A stretch of DNA of 64,000 bases from Rapidithrix thailandica (GTDB lineage: Bacteria > Bacteroidota > Bacteroidia > Cytophagales > Flammeovirgaceae). A program made the translations under genes and the position numbers. Below, in pieces: positions 45,130-55,048 of this stretch (positions are counted from its first letter, which is position 1; every line of letters starts with the position of its first letter). The notes under the pieces were generated by a model. The model was given only the letters and a program-made list of their open reading frames with translations. It did no database searches and had not been told where the DNA came from. The DNA lies in NCBI RefSeq assembly GCF_039710355.1, contig NZ_JBDKWZ010000006.1:1-64000 (forward strand), written 5' to 3'.

Positions 45130-46779
45130 TTAGTTTTTCAACAGTCTGAAAGTTTCCACTTCCCCCTCTAGATCGATCCTTAAAATATAAGGCCCGGCAG
45201 CTTCCATCACGGCGGGTATCTGAAACGTATGACGGGTTCCTTGAATGACAATTTCCGATTGTAATACGCTTTTTGCATCTGTGCTATAAATGGCCACTTT
45301 GCAGGGCTTACCGATCACTTTCCGGGGAAAACGGATGGTCAACTGCGCATCCTGAATCGGATTGGGGTATACCGACAATCCCTCTACGCTTTTACTTAAA
45401 CTTTTGATAAACTCAGTCGCATTTGTATAGCCGGGAATTCCAAATCCTAATTTTGAATTAGCACTGTGTGCCATAGAGGCAGACTCTTTGATTACAAAAA
45501 TCAAATCCATATTGGTCAGTTGAGGATTGGCTTGCCATATACCCGCGGCCAAACCTGCCACCAATGGCGCAGAAAAAGAGGTTCCGCTATTGGTCGCAAT
45601 ATTGCCATTAATTCCATTCACTACAGTACCTACTCCCAGGGCCACAACATCCGGCTTGATCCGGCCATCCGCCGTAGGGCCTACACTGCTGAAGAAAGCT
45701 AATTCATTATTCCGGTCAACGGCCCCGATACTCAAAACAGAATCGGCATCGGCAGGGGCGGTAATTTTTTTCCACGGATCATTCCCTTCATTACCGGCAC
45801 TGGTCACTACTAGCATACCCGTAGCAGCAGCCAGATCCGCAGCTTGGGTAATGATAGCCGTATTACCATCCAAATTCTCATGAGTATAGTTCTGCGACTC
45901 ATAATCAAATGTATTATACCCCAAAGAAGAACTGATAATATCCACCCCCAAACTATCCGCTTTTTCGGCTGCAATCAACCAATTAATTTCCTCCAAGCGT
46001 GTTTCCGTTGAAAAATCTTCGGTACGAAATAAATAATAGTCTGCCTTGTATGCCGTACCAATCAACCCCTCCGAAGAGTATCCGGCCAAACAAGAAAGTA
46101 CTTGCATTCCATGCCGGTGGTCATCGTATACATTCTCTTCGGCATCGACAAAATCGTATGTACCTAAAATTTGATCGTTGGCAAACAATGAATCAAAAGC
46201 GGAAAGAGAATTAACTTTATAAAACCCCGCATCCAGCACGGCTATTTGTATCCCTTGCCCCGCAAAACCGTCCTCGTGCATTTGATCGGCATTTAACATA
46301 CTGACCTGATCAAAAGAATAGCCATAATTCAATTTGGCATTGCTTTGTGGCTTCACAAGAGGTAATGATTCTTTATGGTAGGATTCACTCAATTCTTTTG
46401 TTTCCAATTGACCGAAGGCATGTAAATAGCCCGATACGAACTCCAAGGCTAGCAAACCTTTCAATTCTTCCTCCGTCACTTTGACCAACACCCCGTTCAA
46501 CCACTTGGAAGCATACAAGACCTCTACATTTTGGGCTCGCAACGCGGCAATGTACTGATCACTTACAGGCAAATCGCGTTCAGACAAAGTAATATTTTGA
46601 CGACTTCTGCGCTGCAAAGCCCTTTCCGATAAAAATTCCTCCGGTTTCTCCAGGGTATAAGTATTGTGGTCCTTATCTTTAAAATAAAGGAAAAACTTCA
46701 ATGCATCCTGGCTCCATCCTTTCGTAGGCATGCTCATACCCAGTACACATGCCCCAATCAAAAGCAGTATTTTTTTCAT
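45130..46779 (-). CDS. Secreted subtilisin-like (S8) protease with T9SS sorting domain
   Basis: 549 residues. Signal peptide (1-23), a propeptide-like region (about 25-150), then the S8 domain with Asp183 in AVLDAGFY, His223 in DDHRHGMQV, oxyanion Asn330 in SAGNEG and Ser401 in SGTSFSAPLVAG. The last ~85 residues form a Por-type C-terminal sorting domain (VYPNPIQDAQLTIRF, then GPYILRIDL, ending FRLLKN), which directs export through the type IX system and anchoring at the surface. Single gene. Confidence 0.93.
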   Translation of the reverse strand: MKKILLLIGACVLGMSMPTKGWSQDALKFFLYFKDKDHNTYTLEKPEEFLSERALQRRSRQNITLSERDLPVSDQYIAALRAQNVEVLYASKWLNGVLVKVTEEELKGLLALEFVSGYLHAFGQLETKELSESYHKESLPLVKPQSNAKLNYGYSFDQVSMLNADQMHEDGFAGQGIQIAVLDAGFYKVNSLSAFDSLFANDQILGTYDFVDAEENVYDDHRHGMQVLSCLAGYSSEGLIGTAYKADYYLFRTEDFSTETRLEEINWLIAAEKADSLGVDIISSSLGYNTFDYESQNYTHENLDGNTAIITQAADLAAATGMLVVTSAGNEGNDPWKKITAPADADSVLSIGAVDRNNELAFFSSVGPTADGRIKPDVVALGVGTVVNGINGNIATNSGTSFSAPLVAGLAAGIWQANPQLTNMDLIFVIKESASMAHSANSKLGFGIPGYTNATEFIKSLSKSVEGLSVYPNPIQDAQLTIRFPRKVIGKPCKVAIYSTDAKSVLQSEIVIQGTRHTFQIPAVMEAAGPYILRIDLEGEVETFRLLKN

Positions 46780-47022
46780 TTTTTAATCACAATTATCTTC
46801 AAAGAATTCTGCAAACTAAACAGTATTTTTCTAAACACAATAACAAACATTTAGTTACCCATAAGTTTAACATTCTTTTATGTTGAATGCTTTTTGGGAT
46901 TCGCACAAGTTGACTTTCATGTAGGCGATACCAATGCAAAAAACACATACACTACTGTAAGCAAGATACTTACATACAAATACAAATTGATAAATCAGCC
47001 ACAAAATCCGATTATTTAATAT

Positions 47023-48333
47023 ATGCAAATAGCAATTCATTGGTTTAGAAGAGATTTACGGTTACAAGACAATGCCGCTTTGTACCACGCTTTAAAAAGT
47101 GGGTACCCCGTCCTCCCTATTTTTATCTTTGACAGGAATCTCTTGGAAAACCTTTCCGACAAAAAAGACAGAAGGGTGCAGTTCATTCATCATCAACTCA
47201 ACCTTCTGAACAAAGAGCTGGCCCGGTACGGAAGCACTTTACTTGTGAGCTATGGCACCCCTTACAAAGTGTGGACTTCTCTTCTAGAGAAATACAACAT
47301 TACGGAAGTCTATGCCAACCGGGACTATGAGCCCTATGCCAAAGAGCGTGATCAAGTCATTGCCGAATATTTAGCCTCCGAAGGCATTTCTTTTAAAAGC
47401 TATAAAGACCAATGTATATTTGAAATGGATGAGGTGGTAAAGGCAGACGGTAAGCCTTATACCCTATTTACTCCTTACAGTAAAAAGTGGATGGAAAAGC
47501 TAATGATCAAGGATGGGTTTTACTATCAGCCTTATCCCAGTGTAGATTATATGCAAAATATGTTTGCCTTACCTTCTTCAACTATTCTTTCCTTGGAAGA
47601 AATAGGTTTCCAAACGATGAAATGTGATTTTCCCAAAAAGGGCATCAAGGTGGATATACTCGACAAGTACTCTCAACATAGAGATTTTCCCGCAGTTGAA
47701 GGGACGAGCCGCCTCAGTGTTCATTTCCGCTTTGGCACAATCAGCATACGGAAAGCGGTACAAGCCGGACTTCAATACAGTCCGAAATGGTTAAATGAAT
47801 TGATTTGGAGAGATTTTTATATGATGATTTTACATCATTTCCCTAGCGTTGTGACTGAAAATTTCAACACAAAATATAACCGGCTAGAATGGAGAAACAA
47901 TCCGGAGGAATTTAAAGCATGGTGTGATGGGCAAACCGGTTATCCCATTGTGGATGCGGGTATGCGGGAATTAAATGCTACCGGTTTTATGCATAACCGG
48001 CTTCGAATGATTACGGCCAGTTTTCTAACCAAACACTTATTGATTGATTGGCGTTGGGGTGAGCAATACTTTGCCCAAAAATTATTGGACTATGACTTGG
48101 CGGCCAACAATGGAGGTTGGCAGTGGGCCGCAGGCACCGGTACGGATGCTCAACCGTATTTCCGGGTTTTTAACCCTTCTACTCAAACCGAAAAGTTCGA
48201 CAAAGACCTTAAGTATATAAAAAAGTGGGTACCGGAGTTGCACACAGGTAATTACCCACCACCCATAGTGGATCATACGTTTGCCAGAGAGCGAGCCATC
48301 AAGGCATTTCAAAAAATCAGTAAGGGTGTATAA
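47023..48333 (+). CDS. phr: Deoxyribodipyrimidine photo-lyase / cryptochrome family
   Basis: 436 residues. N-terminal antenna domain (IHWFRRDLRLQDNAAL) and C-terminal FAD domain with TSRLSVHFRFGTIS, NELIWRDFYMMILHHFP, HNRLRMITASFLTKHLLIDWRWGE (given here in parts), YDLAANNGGWQW and FNPSTQTEKFD. The Trp residues for electron transfer and the GTGTDAQPYFRVFNP loop fit class I CPD photolyases. Repairs UV-induced pyrimidine dimers with blue light. Single gene, followed by a hairpin. Confidence 0.93.
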   Translation: MQIAIHWFRRDLRLQDNAALYHALKSGYPVLPIFIFDRNLLENLSDKKDRRVQFIHHQLNLLNKELARYGSTLLVSYGTPYKVWTSLLEKYNITEVYANRDYEPYAKERDQVIAEYLASEGISFKSYKDQCIFEMDEVVKADGKPYTLFTPYSKKWMEKLMIKDGFYYQPYPSVDYMQNMFALPSSTILSLEEIGFQTMKCDFPKKGIKVDILDKYSQHRDFPAVEGTSRLSVHFRFGTISIRKAVQAGLQYSPKWLNELIWRDFYMMILHHFPSVVTENFNTKYNRLEWRNNPEEFKAWCDGQTGYPIVDAGMRELNATGFMHNRLRMITASFLTKHLLIDWRWGEQYFAQKLLDYDLAANNGGWQWAAGTGTDAQPYFRVFNPSTQTEKFDKDLKYIKKWVPELHTGNYPPPIVDHTFARERAIKAFQKISKGV

Positions 48334-48337
48334 AAAG

Positions 48338-48373
48338 CCATCGCCCTCAAATTTTGAACATTGAGGGCGATGG
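48338..48373 (-). terminator. Terminator between photolyase and NamZ-type genes
   Basis: 13-bp stem CCATCGCCCTCAA (48338-48350) with TTGAGGGCGATGG (48361-48373). The T-run (GGCTTTTTAT) lies on the minus-strand side, so it chiefly ends the sbcD-sbcC-namZ transcript. Confidence 0.8.
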
Positions 48374-48391
48374 TCTAAAAAGCTATTTTGC

Positions 48392-49600
48392 TTAAAAATC
48401 TTCATAGAGCAGGTATTGCTTTCGCATTGCTTTGTAGGCTCCCAGCTCCGGCTCCCAGCTTTGACGGATTTCGGCTTCGGACTTCTCCTCTTTGATTTGC
48501 TGAATCAACCGGTCATTACCCGCCAGCTTGTTGAAAAAAGAGCTTCTGAAGAAATTTTTTTTATCCGGTGAGTTTTGATAAAAATCAATTAACTCTGAGA
48601 AAAACAAATTGTTTTCTCTTTCCTCTTTCTCCCGCAAATCTTTTCCACAACATTTTTCATTTTTGAATTTAGGGTGTTTTGCCCCCTCCCGGCTCACCGG
48701 AGTAAAAGTATAAGAACAATCAGGATACCAAGGTGCCCCGATCATTTGAAAAGGCGCTTCGGTTCCTCTCCCCTCACTCACTACTGTTCCTTCAAAGAAA
48801 CAGATGGAAGGGTATAATTCAATGGCCCGGTCATTCGGCAAATTCGGTGATGGCTTTACGGGAAGCGAATACCGGGTAGTGTGCGTGTAATTTTCCATGG
48901 GCACCACTTCCAAATCACATTGTTTTCCTCCTTTTAACCAAGCTTCTCCATTGATCATGTCAGCCAACTCGCCCACCGTAAGGCCATGTACTACCGGAAT
49001 AGGATGCATGCCTACAAAAGAGCGGAATTTCAAATCCAACACGGGCCCATCCACATACCAACCATTCGGATTAGGCCGGTCCAATACAATTACTTTTTTG
49101 CCATTTTCCGCACAAGCTTCCATGATATAGTGCATTGTACTGATGTAGGTATAAAAACGGACACCCACATCTTGTATATCAAATAAAATGACATCTAAGT
49201 TTTCCAGCTGTTCCGCGGAAGGCTTTTTATTTTTCCCATATAAAGAAAGAATCGGCAAGCCCGTTTTCACATCTTTCCCGTCTTTCACCACTTCTCCGGC
49301 ATCAGCCGCCCCTCTAAAGCCATGCTCCGGGGCAAAAATTTGCTTCACTTCTATACCCTGATGCAACAAGGTATCTATCAAATGTGTCTGTCCCACCATA
49401 GAAGTCTGATTCACAACCGCCCCTACCCGTTTGCCTTTTAACTGAGGCAAATAACTACCCATCCGCTCGGCTCCTAAACGGAGTGTTTTGGCAGTGGGAT
49501 TTTGTTGGGTTTCTACTTGTTTTTTTTGTTCATTTTCTGGCTTTTCCGAGGGTTTACATGCGAGGGTAAACAGTAAACACAAAAGGGTTAAAATATTCAT
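48392..49600 (-). CDS. DUF1343 lipoprotein, exo-beta-N-acetylmuramidase NamZ family
   Basis: About 402 residues from MNILTLLCLLFTLACKPS, with a lipobox ending at Cys15. The body shows the DUF1343 hallmarks GAVVNQTSMVG, FAPEHGFRGAADAGE, LPILSLYGKNKKPS, DVILFDIQDVGVRFYTYISTM, VLDRPNPNG and a C-terminal GAPW segment. The Bacillus member NamZ (GH171) removes MurNAc from the ends of peptidoglycan fragments; the same role in wall turnover is inferred. It follows sbcC by 34 nt on the same strand. Confidence 0.85.
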   Translation of the reverse strand: MNILTLLCLLFTLACKPSEKPENEQKKQVETQQNPTAKTLRLGAERMGSYLPQLKGKRVGAVVNQTSMVGQTHLIDTLLHQGIEVKQIFAPEHGFRGAADAGEVVKDGKDVKTGLPILSLYGKNKKPSAEQLENLDVILFDIQDVGVRFYTYISTMHYIMEACAENGKKVIVLDRPNPNGWYVDGPVLDLKFRSFVGMHPIPVVHGLTVGELADMINGEAWLKGGKQCDLEVVPMENYTHTTRYSLPVKPSPNLPNDRAIELYPSICFFEGTVVSEGRGTEAPFQMIGAPWYPDCSYTFTPVSREGAKHPKFKNEKCCGKDLREKEERENNLFFSELIDFYQNSPDKKNFFRSSFFNKLAGNDRLIQQIKEEKSEAEIRQSWEPELGAYKAMRKQYLLYEDF

Positions 49601-49640
49601 GTACATATGTTTAATAGTTATATTTCCAGGTTGATTTCGC

Positions 49641-52600
49641 TCATACTGGCATTTGCCAACTGTATTTCACGATACTTCCTTCTTCACTGTGATTTTCAAT
49701 CTTAAGGGCCACGTCTATTTCCTGTTGAAGTTCTTCTACATGCGAGATAATCCCTACGATGCGATTCTCTTGCTGAAGAGCTCTCAGAGTATCAAATACA
49801 ATGGAAAGGGATTGTTTGTCCAAAGTACCAAAACCCTCATCTAAAAAGAAGAAACTTTGCTCGGATCGATTCAAGGCTTTTACATTTTCTGCCAGTGCCA
49901 ATGCCAAGCATAAAGCCGCCTGAAAAGTTTGCCCTCCGGACAATGTTTTCAGCAAACGCGTCCGGCCATTGTTCAAATAATCCCTGACGATAAATTCATA
50001 GCGATCGTTCAGCTCCAAACTCATCTGGCTGTGCGTAAGCTTCATAAAGCGTTGGTTGGCAGCATATACCAATTCTTTCAAATAAATAGAAGAAACATAC
50101 TCTACAAAACCTTTGCTTTTAAACAGGTCTTGAAGGGTTTTCAAATTCTCTCTTCTTTTGTCCAGTTCACCGGTTTGCTTTTGCAACTCTTTTTTCTCTT
50201 CCAGTTTACGGATCAGCTCTTCGATTTCTTTTTGCAACACAGCCAATTGTTGTTCATTTTGCAAGCGCTCCTTTTCAAAGATTTCAATCTGTTGCAAAAG
50301 ATTTTGATAGGCTTCTTTATCAAATACCTTTCCGGCTATTTTTCCCTCAAGCTCAGCCAATTTTAATTCTAAATTCCGCCAGGCTTCCTTATAAGCTTCT
50401 AGCTGCTTTTTCAGCTCCTGAACATTCAGGTTTTTATTTAAGATCTCTCTGATATGCTCCAAACTTTCAAAAGGGCTTTCTTCCACCTCTTTTAAGAGGT
50501 TTCCTTCCAGTGCCACCATCTTACCTTTCAACTCTTGTTGATGGACTTGTTCCGTCTTTAATTGCCCCTTGGTTTCTGCCAATTGCTTTTCCAAACGGTC
50601 CACTACCCTCTGCCTTTCTTCCAGAATTTTATCGATGTTTTTCAACTTTTCTCTTCCTTTTTCCTGGCTGGTTTCCAGTTGACCTAAAGTAAATTTGATC
50701 ATTTTATCATAGGCCAACACCTTCAGTGAGTTCCTGTCTTTTTCACAATTGCTTCTCAACACTGTCAATTTCGTCTGCTGCTCGTTGACGATTAATTTAT
50801 GTTGGTCGATTGCCTTACTTAATTCCCGTTCCTTTTGCCGGAGCTCTTCCGATTGTTTATCCAACTGTTGTAATTGTATTTCATTTTTCCGGTTGAGCTG
50901 TAAGGCTTCTTGCACTTTTTCCAATTTCCATTCTTGAAAATCATCCCATACAAAAGCGTTCTTATGCAAGCGTATTATTTCCCGGACCTCTTTTACTTCC
51001 CGTTTATTTTTCTCTAAAAAAGTACCTTCTGTCAGCAGTTTGTTTTGCAACTCCTGCAAATACCTTTCAGCTTTTTCCAACTTGGCAAGTTTCTGATCTT
51101 CCGGTTTCGCTTTGTCATGTTCAGCATGCACTTTCCCCTCTAGGCCGGGGTGCTCAGTGGCACCACATACCGGACAAGGCTCACCCGCTTTCAACTGTTG
51201 TCTGACTTCCTTGTACCGCTCTTCTAGTTGTTGGGCAATTTTTGCTTCATGCAAAAGCTCTTTTTCACTTTTGATCCTCTCAAACAATTGTTCAATGTTT
51301 ACTTGTTCAGTGATACCGGATAGCCCTAATTTTTTTATAATTTCACCTTTCTTTTGCTGAAGTTGAGCAACGGTATTTTGATATTGAACCGACAGTCCTT
51401 CTATTTTTTTGAGTTGTTCTTTCAAATCATACATGCGCAAATGCCAGCCTTCCACATCTTTTAAAGTAGTTGTATCCTGCTTTTCACCGACAAGCTTTTT
51501 ACGTTCCAACAGCAAAATATCCTGCCGCTCCACAGCCTTATTTTTTTCTTGTTCCCGCTTTTCCCCTTGCTCCACCAATACACCCAATTGTTTCTCTAAG
51601 ACTTCCATCTCTTTCAAAGCATGCATGATCCCAATCACTTTGGTCAAGTCTTCCAACTTCGCTTGCTGTTCTTCTTTCTGTTGCACATTTAAGCGGGCCT
51701 CCTCCAATGCCTTCAAAGCAGGCAACAATGCCTTTTCCGTCTCTTCCTTTTGAGATAGTAAGTTGCCAATATGTTTATGTTTCCGGGTGGTTTCTTCCGC
51801 TAATTCCTTCAATTGGCGAAGCCTTTCCTTATAGGTTCGTTCCGCCAAGTCAACTAATTCCAATACTTGTTCTTTGGCAAGGACATTTGTTTTTTGCTTG
51901 ACTAATTTTTGTTGTTCCGCTAGCGTATATTCTCTTTCTCGAAACAGCTGCTCCAACTCTTTGAATGCCCCGAGTTGCTCTTGCAAGTGTTGCCACTCCA
52001 AGGTCATTGCTTCTTTTTTCTTTTCCCTTTCCGACTTTTGAATTTCCTTTTCGTCCAATACTTCTTTCGAAAACTCTTCCAAACCTTCCAGTTTCGTACG
52101 GGTTATGGTCAATGCCTCGCTATTTTTGGCAATCAGTTGTTTGGTTTTGTCAAACAGGTCAAATTTATCTAGTTGGAACAACTCCTGTAACATCCGGGTA
52201 CGGTCAGTGGGTCCTAAGTCAATAAATTCCCGAAATTTTCCTTGAGGAATAATCACCGTTTGCCGGAAATGCTTGGCACTCATCCCCATAATAGATTCTA
52301 CCTCCCAATCCTCCATAGCCACCCAATTTCCTTGTATTTTTTTCATCACCCTACGAGCAGGTGATTTCACATCCTGAAAGTTTTTCGAATTCCGTTTGGC
52401 CTCGTACACAAAGCGGAATTCTTCCAGGCATTGTTCCCCTGCATAGCACTCCAAATCGATCAACAGGCGATCTGACTTCAGGTTCATCATGTTATAGTTC
52501 CGGTTATCTCCCCGGGCACTCAAGCGGTCTGTTTCTCCATAGATGGCAAACATCATCGCTTCCAGAATGGTGGATTTCCCGCTCCCCACCTGTCCGAAAA

Positions 52601-52697
52601 TCCCAAAAAGCTGATTGGATATCAGGGTGGAAAAATCTATGGTTTGCTGCTTTTGATAAGAATAGAGCCCTTCTAAAGTCAAGCGAATGGGTATCAT
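49641..52697 (-). CDS. sbcC: SbcC, ATPase subunit of the SbcCD nuclease
   Basis: 1018 residues. N-terminal Walker A in FGQVGSGKSTILEAMMFAIYG (about 34-54, given in part), long coiled coils broken near residue 505 by the zinc hook CPVCGATEHPG, and a C-terminal ABC signature LSGGQTFQAALCLALALAE with Walker B FFFLDEGFGTLD. Rad50-like SMC ATPase; with SbcD it opens hairpins and processes double-strand ends. The gap to sbcD is 49 nt. Confidence 0.95.
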   Translation of the reverse strand: MIPIRLTLEGLYSYQKQQTIDFSTLISNQLFGIFGQVGSGKSTILEAMMFAIYGETDRLSARGDNRNYNMMNLKSDRLLIDLECYAGEQCLEEFRFVYEAKRNSKNFQDVKSPARRVMKKIQGNWVAMEDWEVESIMGMSAKHFRQTVIIPQGKFREFIDLGPTDRTRMLQELFQLDKFDLFDKTKQLIAKNSEALTITRTKLEGLEEFSKEVLDEKEIQKSEREKKKEAMTLEWQHLQEQLGAFKELEQLFREREYTLAEQQKLVKQKTNVLAKEQVLELVDLAERTYKERLRQLKELAEETTRKHKHIGNLLSQKEETEKALLPALKALEEARLNVQQKEEQQAKLEDLTKVIGIMHALKEMEVLEKQLGVLVEQGEKREQEKNKAVERQDILLLERKKLVGEKQDTTTLKDVEGWHLRMYDLKEQLKKIEGLSVQYQNTVAQLQQKKGEIIKKLGLSGITEQVNIEQLFERIKSEKELLHEAKIAQQLEERYKEVRQQLKAGEPCPVCGATEHPGLEGKVHAEHDKAKPEDQKLAKLEKAERYLQELQNKLLTEGTFLEKNKREVKEVREIIRLHKNAFVWDDFQEWKLEKVQEALQLNRKNEIQLQQLDKQSEELRQKERELSKAIDQHKLIVNEQQTKLTVLRSNCEKDRNSLKVLAYDKMIKFTLGQLETSQEKGREKLKNIDKILEERQRVVDRLEKQLAETKGQLKTEQVHQQELKGKMVALEGNLLKEVEESPFESLEHIREILNKNLNVQELKKQLEAYKEAWRNLELKLAELEGKIAGKVFDKEAYQNLLQQIEIFEKERLQNEQQLAVLQKEIEELIRKLEEKKELQKQTGELDKRRENLKTLQDLFKSKGFVEYVSSIYLKELVYAANQRFMKLTHSQMSLELNDRYEFIVRDYLNNGRTRLLKTLSGGQTFQAALCLALALAENVKALNRSEQSFFFLDEGFGTLDKQSLSIVFDTLRALQQENRIVGIISHVEELQQEIDVALKIENHSEEGSIVKYSWQMPV

Positions 52698-52746
52698 TAT
52701 TTTCTTGAATTTAATAGATTGGAAATTTAATTGGAGACATGAGCAA

Positions 52747-53970
52747 TCAAGACTCCCGGTGTGTCACTTGCCGGAACAATTCCAGAAGCTCTTCATTCAC
52801 TTCTTGTCCTTTTTTGTGTTGAAAATACTGTTTGAAAAGTAACTCCACATCACGGCTGGGGTCAATATGCTCTACCCCTTCCCTTTCCAACCGGTCTCTT
52901 TTTACTTCGGGAATTAAGGTAACAATGCCTGAATGTACATTAAACAACTCCTTTTTTAATTGAGCACTCAGATAGTCATCACTTACCAAAGTAAGTTCTA
53001 CAAAGCAGTCTTGGTTTTGCTCCAGCCATTCCAGAGCCTCACCGGGCGATTCAAAGCGCTTTCTATACAACTTCTTCCCGGAGGTAATTTTAAGCGGTGT
53101 TACTTGTACCTCTTCGCCTGGTACGGCATCCAATAACATGACAAATTTTTGTTGATGGGCTTCGCTAAAACTATACTCTAACAAACTTCCGCTATATACT
53201 ACAGGGCTGGCATTCTTTTTATTTGCAAAATGAAAGCGATGTAAATGTCCCAAGGCTGTATATTGAATTTGCGATGGAATATTTTCCGTATATACCGCCT
53301 GGGCCCCACCCACATGCAAAATATGTTTTTCGTCTTCCGGCTCTTCCACCGGTTGCTCCTCGGTTCCGTTGACCATAAATAAGTGACTAAGCAAAATATT
53401 TACCCCCTGCTCGTCACAATACTTTTGAGCAGTACTTTGCCAGCTTTCTTCCAATACCTGCCGAAAAGCCGCTTCAGGGTCATTCACTCCCAAAAATTGC
53501 CGCAGTCTGGCCTCATTGGCATATGGGGTTAAAAGCAGACGAAGAGGATACTCATATTGAGGCAAACTTAATTCGATAAACCCGGGGGCAGAGTGAACAC
53601 TTTTCAAGCCCGACTCCAAAGAAAAAGCGGGCACTTCGGTAGCGGGATACCCAGAAAATACAATGCCACAGGCCCTTGCCAAGGGATCAGGCGCTTCGAT
53701 ACGATCTGCCGAATCGTGGTTTCCGGCAATAGCCACTACTGCCCTTTGCCCCCGGTTTGACAAACGGTGGAGAGTTTGGTAAAATAATTCTACGGCATCG
53801 GCCGGGGGGTTGAACGTATCGAATAAATCTCCTGCAATCAGCACTACATCCACTTGATGCTGGTCGGCCAAGTTGCAAATTTCATGTAAGACCTCTTTTT
53901 GTTCATCCAACCGGGAAAATTCATTAAGCTTTTTCCCTAAGTGCCAATCAGCCGTATGCAATATTTTCAT
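52747..53970 (-). CDS. sbcD: SbcD, nuclease subunit of SbcCD
   Basis: 407 residues. Mre11-type metallophosphoesterase motifs in order: HTADWHLGK, VLIAGDLFDTFNPP, AIAGNHDSADRI, LLSHLFMVNG and ALGHLHRFH, which hold the two-metal site. The C-terminal part provides the SbcC contact. First gene of a minus-strand set sbcD-sbcC-namZ. Confidence 0.95.
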   Translation of the reverse strand: MKILHTADWHLGKKLNEFSRLDEQKEVLHEICNLADQHQVDVVLIAGDLFDTFNPPADAVELFYQTLHRLSNRGQRAVVAIAGNHDSADRIEAPDPLARACGIVFSGYPATEVPAFSLESGLKSVHSAPGFIELSLPQYEYPLRLLLTPYANEARLRQFLGVNDPEAAFRQVLEESWQSTAQKYCDEQGVNILLSHLFMVNGTEEQPVEEPEDEKHILHVGGAQAVYTENIPSQIQYTALGHLHRFHFANKKNASPVVYSGSLLEYSFSEAHQQKFVMLLDAVPGEEVQVTPLKITSGKKLYRKRFESPGEALEWLEQNQDCFVELTLVSDDYLSAQLKKELFNVHSGIVTLIPEVKRDRLEREGVEHIDPSRDVELLFKQYFQHKKGQEVNEELLELFRQVTHRES

Positions 53971-54276
53971 GAAATAATTGAAATTAAAACCTAAACCTGT
54001 ACAGAGAGTGTTTTACTTACAAAGTAATCTATGACAACCCTCCCATGTTGGATAATAATTGATTCCAGTAATGAGTAGAGGCTGTTTGATTAAAAAAATG
54101 AAATGGATTTTTCTTAAAGATTTTGACATCCAATTGACTCAAATTTCGTATTTAAAGATTAAAAATAAATATCCCGAATCAGGATTTACCATTATTTCCA
54201 TAAAAACTCACTAAATTTAGCACTAGAAAATGGTATTCCTTGAATTACACTTATACAGATCAAATTTCTAAATCAC
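53971..54276. other. Divergent intergenic region, sbcD / ECF sigma
   Basis: 306 bp, AT-rich, no ORF and no clear TAnnTTTG box on either strand. Must hold the promoters of both transcripts. Confidence 0.4.
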
Positions 54277-54855
54277 TTGGCAAAAACAGAATATATACCT
54301 ACAGATGAACAGGCACTTGTAGACGCTATCTGCAAGGGAAACCGCTCTGCCTGGGAGTTTATGACCAAACAATATTACGAACCTTTACTGTATTACATCT
54401 TGAGCATGGTCAAAGAGCGGGAGAGTGCGGAGGAGTTGATTCAGGATGTCTTGGTTAACTTCTGGGTAAAACGGGAACAAATAGAAATCACCTCCTCTTT
54501 AAAAGCATATCTTTACCGCGCAGCCAGAAACCACGCGCTGAACTTTATCCGGAGAAGAAATTTTGAATTGGATTACCAAAAAAGCCTTCAACACAAGCTC
54601 ACCTTACACCACAATGATACCGAAGAACAGTTTCATTTTAGCGAGTTAGAAAAAAAGCTCACGGATGCCATTGAGAACCTTCCTGACAATTGCCGGGAGA
54701 TTTTTAAATTAAGCCGGTTTAACAACCTCACCTACAAAGAAATTGCCGATACATTGGACTTACCCGTAAGAACGGTTCACTACCAAATCGGACTGGCTTT
54801 GAAGGAACTTCGACAGAAACTTAAAGGGTATGTGGACCAACAATTAATCTCCTAA
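54277..54855 (+). CDS. ECF sigma factor (Bacteroidota FecI-like)
   Basis: 192 residues starting at TTG (54277); no earlier or nearby ATG fits, and region 2 begins soon after. Region 2: SAWEFMTKQYYEPLLYYILS, then ESAEELIQDVLVNFWVKRE and SLKAYLYRAARNHALNFIRRR; region 4: LPDNCREIFKLSRFNNLTYKEIADTL and VRTVHYQIGLALKEL. It pairs with the FecR anti-sigma gene 193 bp downstream. In the phylum such pairs usually control a following SusC/SusD locus, which is absent here. Confidence 0.9.
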   Translation: MAKTEYIPTDEQALVDAICKGNRSAWEFMTKQYYEPLLYYILSMVKERESAEELIQDVLVNFWVKREQIEITSSLKAYLYRAARNHALNFIRRRNFELDYQKSLQHKLTLHHNDTEEQFHFSELEKKLTDAIENLPDNCREIFKLSRFNNLTYKEIADTLDLPVRTVHYQIGLALKELRQKLKGYVDQQLIS

Positions 54856-55048
54856 CACAAAAAAAGTTACCTCATCTTTGTCTAACCCCTACTTTTATTT
54901 GTCACATTATAAATGTAACTTGGTCTGGAGTAGACCCAATTGATAGATAGCTATCAGAGTATTATTACTGAAAAATATACTATTTCATCTTTTACTGATC
55001 AAAACTTACTGAACAGTAATCGGAGGTGAGTAAAAAAATATACGCCCT

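Noticed and set aside
50510..51901. Several plus-strand ORFs inside sbcC
   Set aside because: Shadows of the long coiled coil; their Cys/Ser/Phe-rich sequence is the complement of Glu/Lys/Gln codons.
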